Translations under genes and position numbers: made by a program | From: Pseudomonas sp. KU43P | Lineage (GTDB): Bacteria; Pseudomonadota; Gammaproteobacteria; Pseudomonadales; Pseudomonadaceae | Assembly (NCBI RefSeq): GCF_033095865.1 | Contig: NZ_AP019365.1 | Span: 1,275,501 to 1,339,500, forward strand | Direction: 5' to 3' | DNA: 64,000 nucleotides | Notes under the pieces: generated by a model | What the model was told of the DNA's origin: nothing | The model's database searches: none | The model's input: the letters and a program-made list of their open reading frames with translations, nothing else | Shown: in pieces, positions 27,711 to 40,980 of the stretch | Layout of the letters: every line of letters starts with the position of its first letter | Numbering within the stretch: position 1 is the stretch's first letter

Positions 27711-29063
27711 ATGACTGCGCTCTACATGATTATCGGCACCCTGGTGGCCCTGGGTGTACTGGTCACGTTCCACGAATTCGGCCACTTCTGGGTGGCTCGC
27801 CGCTGCGGTGTGAAAGTGCTGCGTTTTTCCGTGGGCTTTGGTACGCCGCTGTTGCGCTGGCACGACCGTCACGGCACCGAGTTCGTGGTGGCGGCGATTC
27901 CCCTGGGTGGCTACGTCAAGATGCTCGATGAGCGCGAAGGCGAAGTACCTCCCGCGCTGATCGATCAGTCGTTCAATCGCAAATCCGTGCGCCAGCGAAT
28001 TGCCATCGTGGCCGCGGGTCCGATTGCCAACTTCCTGCTGGCCATCTTTTTCTTCTGGGTGCTGGCGATGCTGGGCACCCAGCAGATACGCCCGGTGATC
28101 GGCGCGGTCGAGTCGGGTAGCCTGGCGGCCTCCGCGGGCCTGGTGGCTGGCCAGGAAATTGTATCCATCGATGGCAAGGCGACCAGCGGTTGGTCGGCGG
28201 TCAACTTGCAACTGGTACGCCGCCTGGGCGAGAGCGGCACCTTGCAGGTTGGCGTGCGCGACGAGGGCGCCAGTGCCGAGCGCCAGCTGCCGATCAAGCT
28301 CGATAGCTGGCTCAAGGGGGCCGACGAGCCCGACCCGATCCAATCCCTTGGGCTGCGCCCATGGCGCCCTGCGGTCGCACCTGTGCTGGCCGAGATCGAT
28401 CCCAAGGGCCCAGCCGCCGCTGCCGGCCTGAAAACCGGTGACAAGCTGCTGGCCTTGGACGGTGTGGTGCTCAATGACTGGCAGCAGGTGGTCGACAGCG
28501 TGCGCGCGCGCCCCGAAGCCAAGGTCGTGATTCGTGTGGAGCGCGATGCCGCCACCCTGGATGTGCCGGTAACCCTTGCCCGCAAGGGTGAAGGCAAGGC
28601 CTCCGGTGGTTACCTGGGGGCTGGCGTGAAAGGCGCCGAATGGCCTGCCAACATGCTCCGCGAAGTCAGCTACGGCCCGCTGGATGCCGTGGGCGAGGGC
28701 CTCTCGCGCACCTGGAACATGAGTGTACTAACCCTCGAATCGCTGAAGAAAATGCTGTTCGGGGAGCTCTCGGTAAAAAACTTGAGCGGACCGATAACCA
28801 TTGCTAAAGTGGCGGGCGCTTCGGCCCAGTCCGGCGTGGGGGATTTCCTGAATTTCCTAGCCTACCTGAGCATAAGCCTGGGGGTTCTTAACCTGCTGCC
28901 CATTCCTGTACTGGATGGGGGGCATTTGCTGTTTTACCTGGTCGAGTGGGCGCGCGGTCGTCCGCTGTCGGATCGGGTGCAAGGTTGGGGGGTCCAGATC
29001 GGTATCAGTTTGGTCGTAGGGGTGATGTTGCTCGCCCTGATCAACGATCTGGGTCGACTATAA
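27711..29063 (+). CDS. rseP: Site-2 intramembrane protease RseP (MucP)
   Basis: RseP cleaves anti-sigma factors (RseA or MucA in Pseudomonas) inside the membrane, releasing the envelope-stress sigma factor. The 450-residue protein has the zinc motif HEFGH (H21, E22, H25) in the first helix, two periplasmic PDZ domains (about 115-205 and 210-295) and the second metal motif NLLPIPVLDGGH in a later helix. It is the usual neighbour of bamA. Confidence 0.97.
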   Translation: MTALYMIIGTLVALGVLVTFHEFGHFWVARRCGVKVLRFSVGFGTPLLRWHDRHGTEFVVAAIPLGGYVKMLDEREGEVPPALIDQSFNRKSVRQRIAIVAAGPIANFLLAIFFFWVLAMLGTQQIRPVIGAVESGSLAASAGLVAGQEIVSIDGKATSGWSAVNLQLVRRLGESGTLQVGVRDEGASAERQLPIKLDSWLKGADEPDPIQSLGLRPWRPAVAPVLAEIDPKGPAAAAGLKTGDKLLALDGVVLNDWQQVVDSVRARPEAKVVIRVERDAATLDVPVTLARKGEGKASGGYLGAGVKGAEWPANMLREVSYGPLDAVGEGLSRTWNMSVLTLESLKKMLFGELSVKNLSGPITIAKVAGASAQSGVGDFLNFLAYLSISLGVLNLLPIPVLDGGHLLFYLVEWARGRPLSDRVQGWGVQIGISLVVGVMLLALINDLGRL

Positions 29064-29078
29064 AAGCTTCGCATTGCG

Positions 29079-29110
29079 AACCTGCCGCCACTTCGCGGCA
29101 GGTTGTTTAT
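29079..29110 (+). terminator. Hairpin between rseP and bamA
   Basis: A perfect 10-bp stem (AACCTGCCGC with GCGGCAGGTT), a 6-nt loop, then GTTTATT. It looks like a partial terminator or processing site inside the operon. Confidence 0.6.
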
Positions 29111-29134
29111 TGCCAGTTGGAATAAAAGGACTTC

Positions 29135-31483
29135 ATGAAACGTCTGCTGCTAACTGCGGTCCTCTCCGCACTGATGATCGCTGAAGTTCACGCCGAGTCC
29201 TTCACCATCTCCGATATTCGTGTCAACGGCCTGCAGCGGGTATCCGCCGGCAGCGTCTTTGGTGCCTTGCCGCTCAACGTCGGCGACCAGGCCGATGACC
29301 GCCGTCTGGTGGAATCGACCCGTTCGCTGTTCAAGACCGGCTTCTTCCAGGACATCCAGCTGAACCGCGACGGCAATGTCCTGATCATCAACGTGGTCGA
29401 ACGCCCATCGGTGTCGAGCATCGAGATCGAAGGCAACAAGGCGATCAGCACCGAAGACCTGATGAAAGGTCTGAAACAGTCGGGCCTGGCCGAAGGCGAG
29501 ATCTTCCAGCGCGCCACCCTCGAAGGTGTGCGTAACGAGCTGCAGCGCCAGTATGTGGCCCAGGGCCGCTACTCGGCCGAAGTCGACGCCGAGGTGGTGC
29601 CGCAGCCGCGCAACCGCGTCGCGTTGAAGATCAAGATCAACGAAGGCACGGTCGCTGCCATCCAGCACATCAACATCGTCGGCAACACCGTGTTCGACGA
29701 TGAAGAGCTGTCGCAGCTGTTCGAGTTGAAGACCACCAACTGGCTGTCGTTCTTCAAGAACGACGACAAGTACGCCCGCGAAAAACTCTCCGGTGACCTG
29801 GAGCGCCTGCGTTCCTACTACCTGGACCGCGGTTACATCAACATGGACATCGCGTCCACTCAGGTGTCGATCACCCCGGACAAGAAACACGTCTATATCA
29901 CCGTCAACGTCAACGAAGGCGAGAAGTACACCGTCCGTGACGTGAAGCTTTCCGGTGACCTCAAGGTGCCGGAAGACCAGGTCAAGTCACTGCTGCTGGT
30001 GCAGCCGGGCCAGGTATTCTCGCGCAAGGTGATGACCACCACGTCCGAGCTCATCACCCGTCGCCTGGGTAACGAGGGTTACACCTTCGCCAACGTCAAC
30101 GGCGTGCCACAGCCGAACGACCAGGATCACACCGTCGACATCATGTTCGTGGTCGACCCGGGCAAGCGTGCCTACGTCAACCGCATCAACTACCGCGGCA
30201 ACACCAAGACCGAAGACGAAGTACTGCGTCGCGAGATGCGCCAGATGGAAGGCGGCTGGGCTTCGACCTACCTGATCGACCAGTCCAAGACCCGTCTCGA
30301 GCGCCTGGGCTTCTTCAAGGAAGTCAACGTCGAAACCCCGCCGGTGCCTGGCACCGACGACCAGGTCGACGTCAACTACAGCGTCGAGGAGCAGGCCTCC
30401 GGTTCGATCACCGCCAGCGTCGGTTTCGCCCAGAGCGCCGGCCTGATCCTCGGTGGCTCGATCAGCCAGAGCAACTTCCTGGGTACCGGTAACAAGGTGT
30501 CCATCGGCCTGACCCGTTCCGAGTACCAGACCCGCTACAACTTCGGCTACGTCGATCCCTACTTCACCGCCGACGGTGTGAGCCTGGGTTACAACGCCTT
30601 CTACCGCAGCACCGACTACGATGACCTCGATGTCGACGTGGCCAGCTATGCGGTGGACAGCTATGGCGCAGGTGTGAGCCTGGGCTACCCAATCAGCGAA
30701 ACCTCGCGCCTGACCTATGGCCTGAGCGTGCAGCAGGACAAGATCAAGACTGGTAAGTACACCGTTGACGAAATCTTCGATTTCCTCAAGGAAGAAGGCG
30801 ACAACTTCCTGAACTTCAAGGCCTCGATCGGCTGGTCCGAATCGACCCTGAACAAAGGTGTGCTGGCGACCCGTGGTCACTCCCAGAGTCTGACCCTGGA
30901 ATCGACCATTCCTGGCAGCGACCTGTCGTTCTACAAGCTCGACTACCGTGGCCAGTTGTTCAAGCCGATCACCAATAACTACACCCTGCGCCTGCACACC
31001 GAACTGGGCTATGGTGATGGTTTCGGTGGTACTTCCGGCCTGCCGTTCTACGAGAACTACTACGCGGGTGGCTTCAACTCTGTCCGTGGCTTCAAGGACA
31101 GCAGCCTGGGCCCACGCAGCACGCCTAGTACCGGCAAGAACCCTGGCACCATTGCCGACCCGGATCAGGATCCGCTGCCGTTCGGTGGCAACGTGCTGGT
31201 GCAAGGTGGCGTCGAGTTGCTGTTCCCGCTGCCGTTCGTCAAGGACCAGCGTTCCCTGCGCACTTCCGTGTTCTGGGACGTGGGTAACGTGTTCGACACC
31301 AATTGCGGCAGCAAGCCGGATTGCGAGAAGGTCGGCTTCTCGGGCATGGCCAGTTCGGTCGGCCTGGGCGTCACCTGGATCACGGCCCTGGGCCCGTTGA
31401 GCTTCAGCCTGGCAATGCCGGTGAAGAAGCCGGACGATGCCGATACCCAGGTGTTCCAATTCTCTCTGGGCCAGACCTTCTAA
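29135..31483 (+). CDS. bamA: Outer-membrane protein assembly factor BamA
   Basis: BamA is the Omp85 core of the BAM complex that inserts beta-barrels in the outer membrane. The 782-residue protein has a signal peptide ending VHA near residue 20, then five POTRA domains (starting FTISDIRVNGLQRV, about 22-420) and a 16-strand barrel. The barrel contains the conserved loop-6 VRGF motif (NSVRGFKDSSLGP) and ends in a C-terminal Phe, the outer-membrane signature. It is followed directly by skp, the chaperone for its substrates. Confidence 0.98.
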   Translation: MKRLLLTAVLSALMIAEVHAESFTISDIRVNGLQRVSAGSVFGALPLNVGDQADDRRLVESTRSLFKTGFFQDIQLNRDGNVLIINVVERPSVSSIEIEGNKAISTEDLMKGLKQSGLAEGEIFQRATLEGVRNELQRQYVAQGRYSAEVDAEVVPQPRNRVALKIKINEGTVAAIQHINIVGNTVFDDEELSQLFELKTTNWLSFFKNDDKYAREKLSGDLERLRSYYLDRGYINMDIASTQVSITPDKKHVYITVNVNEGEKYTVRDVKLSGDLKVPEDQVKSLLLVQPGQVFSRKVMTTTSELITRRLGNEGYTFANVNGVPQPNDQDHTVDIMFVVDPGKRAYVNRINYRGNTKTEDEVLRREMRQMEGGWASTYLIDQSKTRLERLGFFKEVNVETPPVPGTDDQVDVNYSVEEQASGSITASVGFAQSAGLILGGSISQSNFLGTGNKVSIGLTRSEYQTRYNFGYVDPYFTADGVSLGYNAFYRSTDYDDLDVDVASYAVDSYGAGVSLGYPISETSRLTYGLSVQQDKIKTGKYTVDEIFDFLKEEGDNFLNFKASIGWSESTLNKGVLATRGHSQSLTLESTIPGSDLSFYKLDYRGQLFKPITNNYTLRLHTELGYGDGFGGTSGLPFYENYYAGGFNSVRGFKDSSLGPRSTPSTGKNPGTIADPDQDPLPFGGNVLVQGGVELLFPLPFVKDQRSLRTSVFWDVGNVFDTNCGSKPDCEKVGFSGMASSVGLGVTWITALGPLSFSLAMPVKKPDDADTQVFQFSLGQTF

Positions 31484-31527
31484 GGTCGGCCCTTGCTTAA
31501 CGACAACGGTTTATCCAGGAGTGCATC

Positions 31528-32031
31528 GTGCGTAAGTTGACTCAACTGGCCGTAGTGGCCGCGGCGCTGGTCGCCACCCCGGCTTTCGCCGAAATGAAGG
31601 TTGCCGTTCTGAACTACCAGATGGCCCTGCTCGAATCCGATGCCGCCAAGAAGTATGCGGTCGATGCCGAGAAGAAGTTCGGCCCGCAGCTGACCAAGCT
31701 CAAAGGCCTGGAAAGCAGTGCCAAAGGCATCCAGGACCGTTTGATCAAAGGCGGCGACAAGATGGCGCAGCCGGAGCGTGAGCGTCTGGAGCTCGAGTTC
31801 AAGCAGAAAGCCCGCGACTTCCAGTTCCAGTCCAAGGAGCTGAACGAAGCCAAGGCCGTTGCAGACCGCGACATGCTCAAGCAGCTCAAGCCCAAGCTCG
31901 ACGGTGCCGTCGAGGAAGTGATCAAGAAGGGCGGTTACGACCTGGTTCTCGAGCGTGGCGCGGTCATCGATGTCAAGCCTCAGTACGACATCACCCGCCA
32001 GGTCATCGAGCGTATGAACCAAGCCCGTTGA
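31528..32031 (+). CDS. skp: Periplasmic chaperone Skp/OmpH
   Basis: A 167-residue protein with a signal peptide cleaved after AFA (about residue 22). The body is a long Lys/Glu-rich coiled coil, as in the tentacles of the Skp trimer, framed by the short strands [13 protein letters not shown] and [15 protein letters not shown]. It carries unfolded outer-membrane proteins to BamA. One base separates its stop from lpxD. Confidence 0.95.
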   Translation: MRKLTQLAVVAAALVATPAFAEMKVAVLNYQMALLESDAAKKYAVDAEKKFGPQLTKLKGLESSAKGIQDRLIKGGDKMAQPERERLELEFKQKARDFQFQSKELNEAKAVADRDMLKQLKPKLDGAVEEVIKKGGYDLVLERGAVIDVKPQYDITRQVIERMNQAR

Positions 32032-32032
32032 T

Positions 32033-33088
32033 ATGACCGTGACCATGACGCTCGGCCAGCTGGCCGAGGCCCTCGGGGCCACTCTCCAAGGCCCCGAGGC
32101 GCTGCAGATTACCGGCCTGGCCACCTTGCAAGAGGCTGGCCCCGGTCAATTGAGCTTCCTTGCCAACCCGCAATACCGCAAATACCTGGATAACAGCCAG
32201 GCTGCTGCGGTGCTGCTCAAGGCTGCGGATGCCGAAGGCTTTGCCGGCAATGCGCTGATCGTGCCCGACCCGTACCTGGCGTACGCACGCATTTCTCACC
32301 TGTTCGATCCCAAGCCCAAGGCTGAGGCGGGTATTCATCCCAGCGCCGTGGTTGCCGAAGATGCCCAGGTGGACGCCAGCGCCAGCATCGGGCCGTTCGC
32401 GGTCATCGAGAGCGGTGCGCGCATCGGCGCCAACGTCAGCATCGGCGCGCATTGCGTGATCGGTGCTCGCTGCGTGGTGGGTGAAGGTGGCTGGCTGGCA
32501 CCGCGGGTCACGTTGTATCACGACGTGACCATCGGCAAGCGGGTGGTCATTCAGTCGGGCGCAGTGATCGGTGGCGAGGGCTTCGGTTTCGCCAATGAGA
32601 AAGGCGTGTGGCGTAAGATTGCCCAGATCGGCGGCGTCACCCTCGGTGATGACGTGGAAATCGGCGTCAACACCGCCGTCGACCGTGGCGCGCTGTCCGA
32701 TACGCGGATCGCCGACGGGGTCAAGCTCGACAACCAGATCCAGATCGCCCACAACGTGCAGATCGGTGAGCACACTGCCATGGCCGCTTGCGTCGGGATT
32801 TCCGGCAGTACGCGCATCGGCAAGCACTGTACCATCGCCGGCGGCGTCGGTATGGTCGGCCACATCGATGTGTGCGACAACGTATTCGTGTCCGGGATGA
32901 CCATGGTGACCCGTTCGATCACCGAACCGGGCGCCTATTCTTCCGGCACTGCCATGCAGCCGTTGGCTGACTGGCGCAAGAGCGCCGCGCGTATCCGCCA
33001 GCTGGACGACATGTCCAAGCGTCTCCAGCAGCTGGAAAAACGTGTCGATACCGTGACCTCAGGTGGCCAGCCGACATCAGAAGGCTGA
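32033..33088 (+). CDS. lpxD: UDP-3-O-(3-hydroxyacyl)glucosamine N-acyltransferase
   Basis: LpxD adds the second hydroxyacyl chain in lipid A synthesis. At 351 residues it has an N-terminal uridine-binding domain with [17 protein letters not shown], then a left-handed beta-helix of hexapeptide repeats. It closes with a short C-terminal helix ([12 protein letters not shown]). The catalytic His lies in [13 protein letters not shown]. An alternative ATG four codons in is possible. Confidence 0.97.
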   Translation: MTVTMTLGQLAEALGATLQGPEALQITGLATLQEAGPGQLSFLANPQYRKYLDNSQAAAVLLKAADAEGFAGNALIVPDPYLAYARISHLFDPKPKAEAGIHPSAVVAEDAQVDASASIGPFAVIESGARIGANVSIGAHCVIGARCVVGEGGWLAPRVTLYHDVTIGKRVVIQSGAVIGGEGFGFANEKGVWRKIAQIGGVTLGDDVEIGVNTAVDRGALSDTRIADGVKLDNQIQIAHNVQIGEHTAMAACVGISGSTRIGKHCTIAGGVGMVGHIDVCDNVFVSGMTMVTRSITEPGAYSSGTAMQPLADWRKSAARIRQLDDMSKRLQQLEKRVDTVTSGGQPTSEG

Positions 33089-33126
33089 TACCATTTTCCT
33101 GAGCAAGAGTGAACAGTCGCTAGCTG

Positions 33127-33152
33127 GCTCCTCTTTGGATTGCAAAAGGAGC
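33127..33152 (+). other. Intercistronic hairpin between lpxD and fabZ
   Basis: GCTCCT pairs with AGGAGC, extended by TTT/AAA, in a 114-nt gap that is unusually long for this tightly packed operon. It could mark processing or an internal promoter region. No clear promoter hexamers are seen. Confidence 0.35.
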
Positions 33153-33202
33153 GTGTGGTCAGCACCTGCGCTCCCTATTCTTATTACAGGCTTCCCCCCG
33201 AA

Positions 33203-33643
33203 ATGATGGACATCAACGAGATTCGCGAATACCTGCCTCACCGTTACCCGTTCCTGCTGGTGGATCGCGTGACGGACCTGGATTTCGAGGCCCAGAGCAT
33301 TCGTGCCTACAAGAATGTCAGCATCAACGAGCCGTTCTTCAATGGCCATTTCCCGGCGCACCCGATCATGCCGGGCGTTCTGATCATCGAAGCGATGGCC
33401 CAGGCGGCCGGTATCCTTGGTTTCAAGATGCTTGATGCCAAGCCCGCCGATGGCACCCTGTACTACTTCGTCGGCTCCGACAAGCTGCGTTTCCGCCAGC
33501 CGGTGCTGCCGGGTGACCAGCTGGTGCTGGAAGCCAAGTTCCTCAGCCGCAAGAGCATGATCTGGAAATTCGAGTGTCGCGCCCTGGTCGACGGCAAGCC
33601 AGTGTGCTCGGCAGAAATCACCTGTGCGGAACGCTCCCTATGA
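33203..33643 (+). CDS. fabZ: 3-hydroxyacyl-ACP dehydratase FabZ
   Basis: FabZ dehydrates 3-hydroxyacyl-ACP in fatty-acid elongation and competes with LpxA and LpxD for the hydroxyacyl pool. The start at 33203 ([19 protein letters not shown]) gives the usual 146 residues. The hot-dog active site is seen in [20 protein letters not shown], with the His in GHFP and the Glu in IIEAMAQ. Its stop overlaps the lpxA start (ATGA). Confidence 0.97.
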   Translation: MMDINEIREYLPHRYPFLLVDRVTDLDFEAQSIRAYKNVSINEPFFNGHFPAHPIMPGVLIIEAMAQAAGILGFKMLDAKPADGTLYYFVGSDKLRFRQPVLPGDQLVLEAKFLSRKSMIWKFECRALVDGKPVCSAEITCAERSL

Positions 33644-34416
33644 GTTCGATTGACCCACGGGCGATCATCGACCCCTCGGCCAAGCTGGCCGCGGGTGTCG
33701 AGGTTGGCCCGTGGTCGATTGTCGGCCCTGACGTGGAAATCGGCGAGGGCACGGTCATTGGCCCTCACGTGGTGCTCAAGGGCCCGACGCGGATTGGCAA
33801 GCACAACCGCATCTACCAGTTTTCCTCGATTGGCGAAGACACCCCGGACCTCAAGTACAAGGGCGAGCCGACGCGTCTGGTGATTGGTGACCACAACGTG
33901 ATTCGCGAAGGTGTGACCATCCACCGTGGTACGGTCCAGGACCGTTACGAAACGACGCTGGGTGACCACAACCTGATCATGGCCTATGCCCACATCGGCC
34001 ATGACAGCGTGATCGGCAACCACTGCATCCTGGTCAACAATACGGCGTTGGCTGGCCATGTGCACGTAGGTGACTGGGCGATCCTGTCCGGTTTTACCCT
34101 GGTGCACCAGTACTGCCATATCGGTGCGCATGCGTTTTCCGGCATGGGCACGGCGATCGGCAAGGACGTGCCGGCATTCGTCACGGTCTTCGGCAGCCCT
34201 GCCGAAGCCCGCAGCATGAACTTCGAAGGCATGCGTCGCCGCGGTTTCAGCGATGAGGTGATCCACGCCTTGCGCCGCTCGTACAAAATCGTCTACCGCC
34301 AGGGCCTGACCGTCGAAGAGGCGATCAAGGAACTGGACGAACTGTCTGGCAAGCACCCCGAGGTCGACCTGTTCCGCCAGTCCATCGTGAACTCCGCTCG
34401 CGGCATCACTCGCTGA
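33640..34416 (+). CDS. lpxA: UDP-N-acetylglucosamine acyltransferase
   Basis: LpxA starts lipid A synthesis by O-acylating UDP-GlcNAc. The 258-residue product begins at the ATG at 33640 inside the fabZ stop; the upstream frame lies within fabZ. It is a left-handed beta-helix ([20 protein letters not shown]) with the catalytic His in [15 protein letters not shown] and the C-terminal helical domain [19 protein letters not shown]. Confidence 0.97.
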   Translation: MSSIDPRAIIDPSAKLAAGVEVGPWSIVGPDVEIGEGTVIGPHVVLKGPTRIGKHNRIYQFSSIGEDTPDLKYKGEPTRLVIGDHNVIREGVTIHRGTVQDRYETTLGDHNLIMAYAHIGHDSVIGNHCILVNNTALAGHVHVGDWAILSGFTLVHQYCHIGAHAFSGMGTAIGKDVPAFVTVFGSPAEARSMNFEGMRRRGFSDEVIHALRRSYKIVYRQGLTVEEAIKELDELSGKHPEVDLFRQSIVNSARGITR

Positions 34417-34417
34417 C

Positions 34418-35545
34418 ATGGCGCAGCTTTGCGTAGCACTGGTTGCGGGTGAGGCCAGCGGCGATATTCTCGGGTCCGGCTTGATGCGTGCCCTCAAGGC
34501 GCGCCATCCCGATGTGCGGTTCATTGGCGTCGGCGGGCCGCTGATGGAGGCCGAAGGCCTGCAGTCGTATTTCCCCATGGAGCGCCTCGCGGTCATGGGC
34601 CTGGTCGAAGTGCTGGGACGCCTGCGCGAACTGCTCAAGCGGCGCAAGGATCTGATCCAGACGCTGATCGCTGAAAAGCCCGATGTGTTCATCGGCATCG
34701 ACGCCCCCGATTTCACGCTCAATATCGAATTGAAACTGCGCCAGGTCGGGATCAAGACCGTGCACTACGTCAGCCCCTCGGTTTGGGCCTGGCGGCAGAA
34801 GCGCGTGCTGAAGATCCGTGAAGGCTGCGACCTGATGCTGACCTTGCTGCCTTTCGAGGCGCGCTTCTATGAAGAGCAAGGTGTGCCCGTGCGTTTCGTC
34901 GGTCACCCGTTGGCCGATACTATTCCGCTCGACGCCGACCGTCAGGCAGCTCGCCAGGCCCTGGGCCTGACCGACGGGCCGCTGGTGGCGTTGATGCCTG
35001 GCAGCCGTGGCGGAGAGGTGGGGCGGCTAGGCGCGCTATTCCTCGATGCGGCGCAACGGCTGCGCGAGCAGGTACCGGGTGTGCGTTTCGTGCTGCCCTG
35101 TGCCAATGGCGCGCGGCGCGAGCAGATCGAACAGATGCTCGAAGGCCGCGATCTGCCATTGACCTTGCTCGACGGCCAGTCGCACCTGGCCCTGGCAGCC
35201 TGCGATGCAGTGCTGATCGCCTCGGGTACTGCGACCCTGGAAGCGTTGCTGTACAAGCGGCCGATGGTCGTGGCTTATCGACTGGCGCCGTTGACCTACT
35301 GGATTCTCAAGCGTCTGGTAAAAAGCCCCTACGTGTCGTTGCCGAACTTGCTTGCTCAGCGCGAGCTGGTGCCTGAGCTGCTGCAAGATGCTGCCACCAG
35401 TGAAGCCCTGGCCACTGCCCTGGCGCCCTTGGTGGCTGATGGCAGCCAGCAGACCGAACGCTTCGACGAGATTCACCGCACCTTGCGCCGCGACGCCTCC
35501 AATCAGGCGGCGGATGCGGTGCTGGCTTTGCTCAAGGCTCGCTGA
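34418..35545 (+). CDS. lpxB: Lipid A disaccharide synthase
   Basis: LpxB (GT19) joins lipid X to UDP-diacylglucosamine. The 375-residue protein opens with [19 protein letters not shown] and contains [25 protein letters not shown] and the nucleotide-binding [13 protein letters not shown] block. It starts two bases after lpxA and ends two bases before rnhB. Confidence 0.97.
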   Translation: MAQLCVALVAGEASGDILGSGLMRALKARHPDVRFIGVGGPLMEAEGLQSYFPMERLAVMGLVEVLGRLRELLKRRKDLIQTLIAEKPDVFIGIDAPDFTLNIELKLRQVGIKTVHYVSPSVWAWRQKRVLKIREGCDLMLTLLPFEARFYEEQGVPVRFVGHPLADTIPLDADRQAARQALGLTDGPLVALMPGSRGGEVGRLGALFLDAAQRLREQVPGVRFVLPCANGARREQIEQMLEGRDLPLTLLDGQSHLALAACDAVLIASGTATLEALLYKRPMVVAYRLAPLTYWILKRLVKSPYVSLPNLLAQRELVPELLQDAATSEALATALAPLVADGSQQTERFDEIHRTLRRDASNQAADAVLALLKAR

Positions 35546-35546
35546 T

Positions 35547-36170
35547 ATGCAGATAGGACTGGATTTCAACCTGGTCGAAGACCTGGTTGCCGGTGTTGAT
35601 GAAGTGGGCCGTGGCCCGCTGTGCGGCGCGGTGGTCACCGCCGCCGTGATTCTAGATCCGGCGCGGCCGATCCTTGGCCTGAACGATTCGAAGAAGCTGA
35701 CCGAAGCCAAGCGTGAAGCGCTGTTCGACGAAATTTGCGAAAAGGCCCTGAGCTTTTGCATTGCGCGCGCCGAGGTGGAAGAAATCGACCGCCTGAACAT
35801 TCTGCAGGCCACCATGCTGGCCATGCAGCGTGCGGTAGAAGGCTTGAGCGTTATACCCAAGCTTGCCCTGATTGACGGTAACCGCTGCCCCAAGCTGGCA
35901 GTGCCGGCGGCGCCGGTGGTCAAAGGTGACAGTCAGGTACCGGCGATCGCTGCTGCGTCGATCCTGGCCAAGGTGACCCGTGACCGGGAGATGAGCGCAT
36001 TCGAGCTGATCTATCCGGGGTATGGGATCGGGGGGCACAAGGGGTATCCGACGCCGGTGCATCTGGAAGCCCTGGCGCGGTTGGGCCCTACGCCGATTCA
36101 TCGGCGCTCGTTTGCACCGGTACGTGCCGCATGGGAAGCCCGTGAGGGCGTTACCGACTCCCTGATCTAG
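35547..36170 (+). CDS. rnhB: Ribonuclease HII
   Basis: RNase HII removes ribonucleotides from DNA. The start at 35547, one base after the lpxB stop, gives 207 residues. Catalytic residues lie in [14 protein letters not shown] (Asp and Glu of DEVGRG), LIDGNRCP (Asp) and the later [12 protein letters not shown]sp. The motif [14 protein letters not shown] closes the catalytic domain. Confidence 0.97.
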   Translation: MQIGLDFNLVEDLVAGVDEVGRGPLCGAVVTAAVILDPARPILGLNDSKKLTEAKREALFDEICEKALSFCIARAEVEEIDRLNILQATMLAMQRAVEGLSVIPKLALIDGNRCPKLAVPAAPVVKGDSQVPAIAAASILAKVTRDREMSAFELIYPGYGIGGHKGYPTPVHLEALARLGPTPIHRRSFAPVRAAWEAREGVTDSLI

Positions 36171-36174
36171 TGTC

Positions 36175-36222
36175 TGGGGCCGCTTGGCGGCCCCAACCCC
36201 CCCTTCGCATTTACGCTACAAT
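36175..36222 (+). promoter_or_regulatory. Hairpin and possible dnaE promoter
   Basis: A 9-bp stem (TGGGGCCGC with GCGGCCCCA, about 36174-36194) follows rnhB without a T-run. A TACAAT -10 candidate (36217-36222) lies 38 nt before dnaE. An internal promoter here is plausible but not certain, because the -35 is unclear. Confidence 0.35.
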
Positions 36223-36259
36223 CCCGCCCTTGTCGTTCAGCACTGCTACAGGATCATCC

Positions 36260-39784
<3,525 letters not shown>

Positions 39785-39889
39785 ACCGACGAAATTTAAT
39801 CTCGACCTGAATGCGCCTGATCCCTTAAGGTAGGGCGCCAAACGGATCAACCGGCCGGCCGCCTGGCCGTAGACCCAAGACGGATGACT

Positions 39890-40837
39890 ATGAACCCGAA
39901 TTTTCTCGATTTCGAACAGCCGATTGCCGACCTGCAAGCCAAGATCGAAGGGCTGCGCCTGGTGGGCAACGACAACTCGCTGAACATCAGCGATGAAATT
40001 GCCCGTCTGCAAGACAAGAGCAACACCCTGACCGAAAGTATCTTCGGCAACCTGACCAGCTGGCAGATCGCGCGCCTGGCTCGTCATCCACGTCGTCCAT
40101 ACACGTTGGACTACCTGGAGCACATCTTCACCGAATTCGAAGAGCTGCACGGCGACCGCCACTTCTCCGACGATGCCGCCATCGTCGGCGGTACAGCGCG
40201 TCTGGACGGCAAGCCAGTCATGGTGATCGGCCATCAGAAAGGCCGTGAAGTGCGCGAAAAGGTGCGCCGCAACTTCGGCATGCCGCGCCCTGAAGGCTAC
40301 CGCAAGGCCTGCCGCCTGATGGAGATGGCCGAGCGCTTCAAGATGCCGATCCTGACCTTCATCGACACCCCGGGCGCCTACCCGGGCATCGACGCCGAAG
40401 AGCGCAACCAGAGCGAAGCGATTGCCTGGAACCTGCGCGTCATGGCGCGCCTTAAAACCCCGATCATCGCTACCGTGATCGGTGAAGGTGGTTCCGGCGG
40501 TGCGCTGGCCATCGGCGTGTGCGACCAGCTGAACATGCTGCAGTACTCCACCTACTCGGTGATCTCGCCGGAAGGTTGTGCCTCGATCCTGTGGAAGACC
40601 GCCGACAAGGCTGCCGATGCTGCCGAGGCCATGGGCATCACCGCCGAGCGCCTCAAGAGCCTGAACATCGTCGACAAGGTCATCCAGGAGCCGCTGGGCG
40701 GCGCCCACCGTGACCCGGCGAAGATGTCCGAAAGCATTCGTGCCGACCTGGTGCAGCAGCTGGACATGCTCGGCAAGTTCGACAACGACGCGCTATTGGC
40801 CCGTCGCTATGAGCGCCTGATGAGCTACGGCCTCTGA
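39890..40837 (+). CDS. accA: Acetyl-CoA carboxylase carboxyltransferase subunit alpha
   Basis: AccA pairs with AccD to transfer the carboxyl group from biotin to acetyl-CoA. It is 315 residues from the ATG at 39890 ([12 protein letters not shown]); a preceding ATG two codons upstream is also open. Conserved blocks are [38 protein letters not shown] and the oxyanion region [15 protein letters not shown]. Its neighbours are dnaE and tilS, as in most gamma-proteobacteria. Confidence 0.98.
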   Translation: MNPNFLDFEQPIADLQAKIEGLRLVGNDNSLNISDEIARLQDKSNTLTESIFGNLTSWQIARLARHPRRPYTLDYLEHIFTEFEELHGDRHFSDDAAIVGGTARLDGKPVMVIGHQKGREVREKVRRNFGMPRPEGYRKACRLMEMAERFKMPILTFIDTPGAYPGIDAEERNQSEAIAWNLRVMARLKTPIIATVIGEGGSGGALAIGVCDQLNMLQYSTYSVISPEGCASILWKTADKAADAAEAMGITAERLKSLNIVDKVIQEPLGGAHRDPAKMSESIRADLVQQLDMLGKFDNDALLARRYERLMSYGL

Positions 40838-40861
40838 TAGAAGGCCAGGGCCGCCCTGCGG

Positions 40862-40940
40862 CCCGATCGCCGGCAAGCCGGCTCCCACAGAAATCAGCGG
40901 CGACGCGTACATTGTGGGAGCCGGCTTGCCGGCGATCGGG
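40862..40940. repeat. REP doublet between accA and tilS
   Basis: Facing 28-nt arms at 40862-40889 and 40913-40940 that match perfectly around the GCCGGCAAGCCGGC core. It follows a short GGGCCGC/GCGGCCC hairpin after accA. It sits inside a same-strand gene pair, so it may set the 3' end of the macro-operon mRNA ahead of tilS. Confidence 0.88.
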
Positions 40941-40980
40941 GTGCAACGCGCCCCGGCCATCTCAAACCCTGTGAGGCCCC

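Noticed and set aside
29987..31459. A 490-residue minus-strand frame opposite bamA
   Set aside because: Shadow of bamA. Its composition mirrors the codon pattern of the other strand and no start signal is seen.
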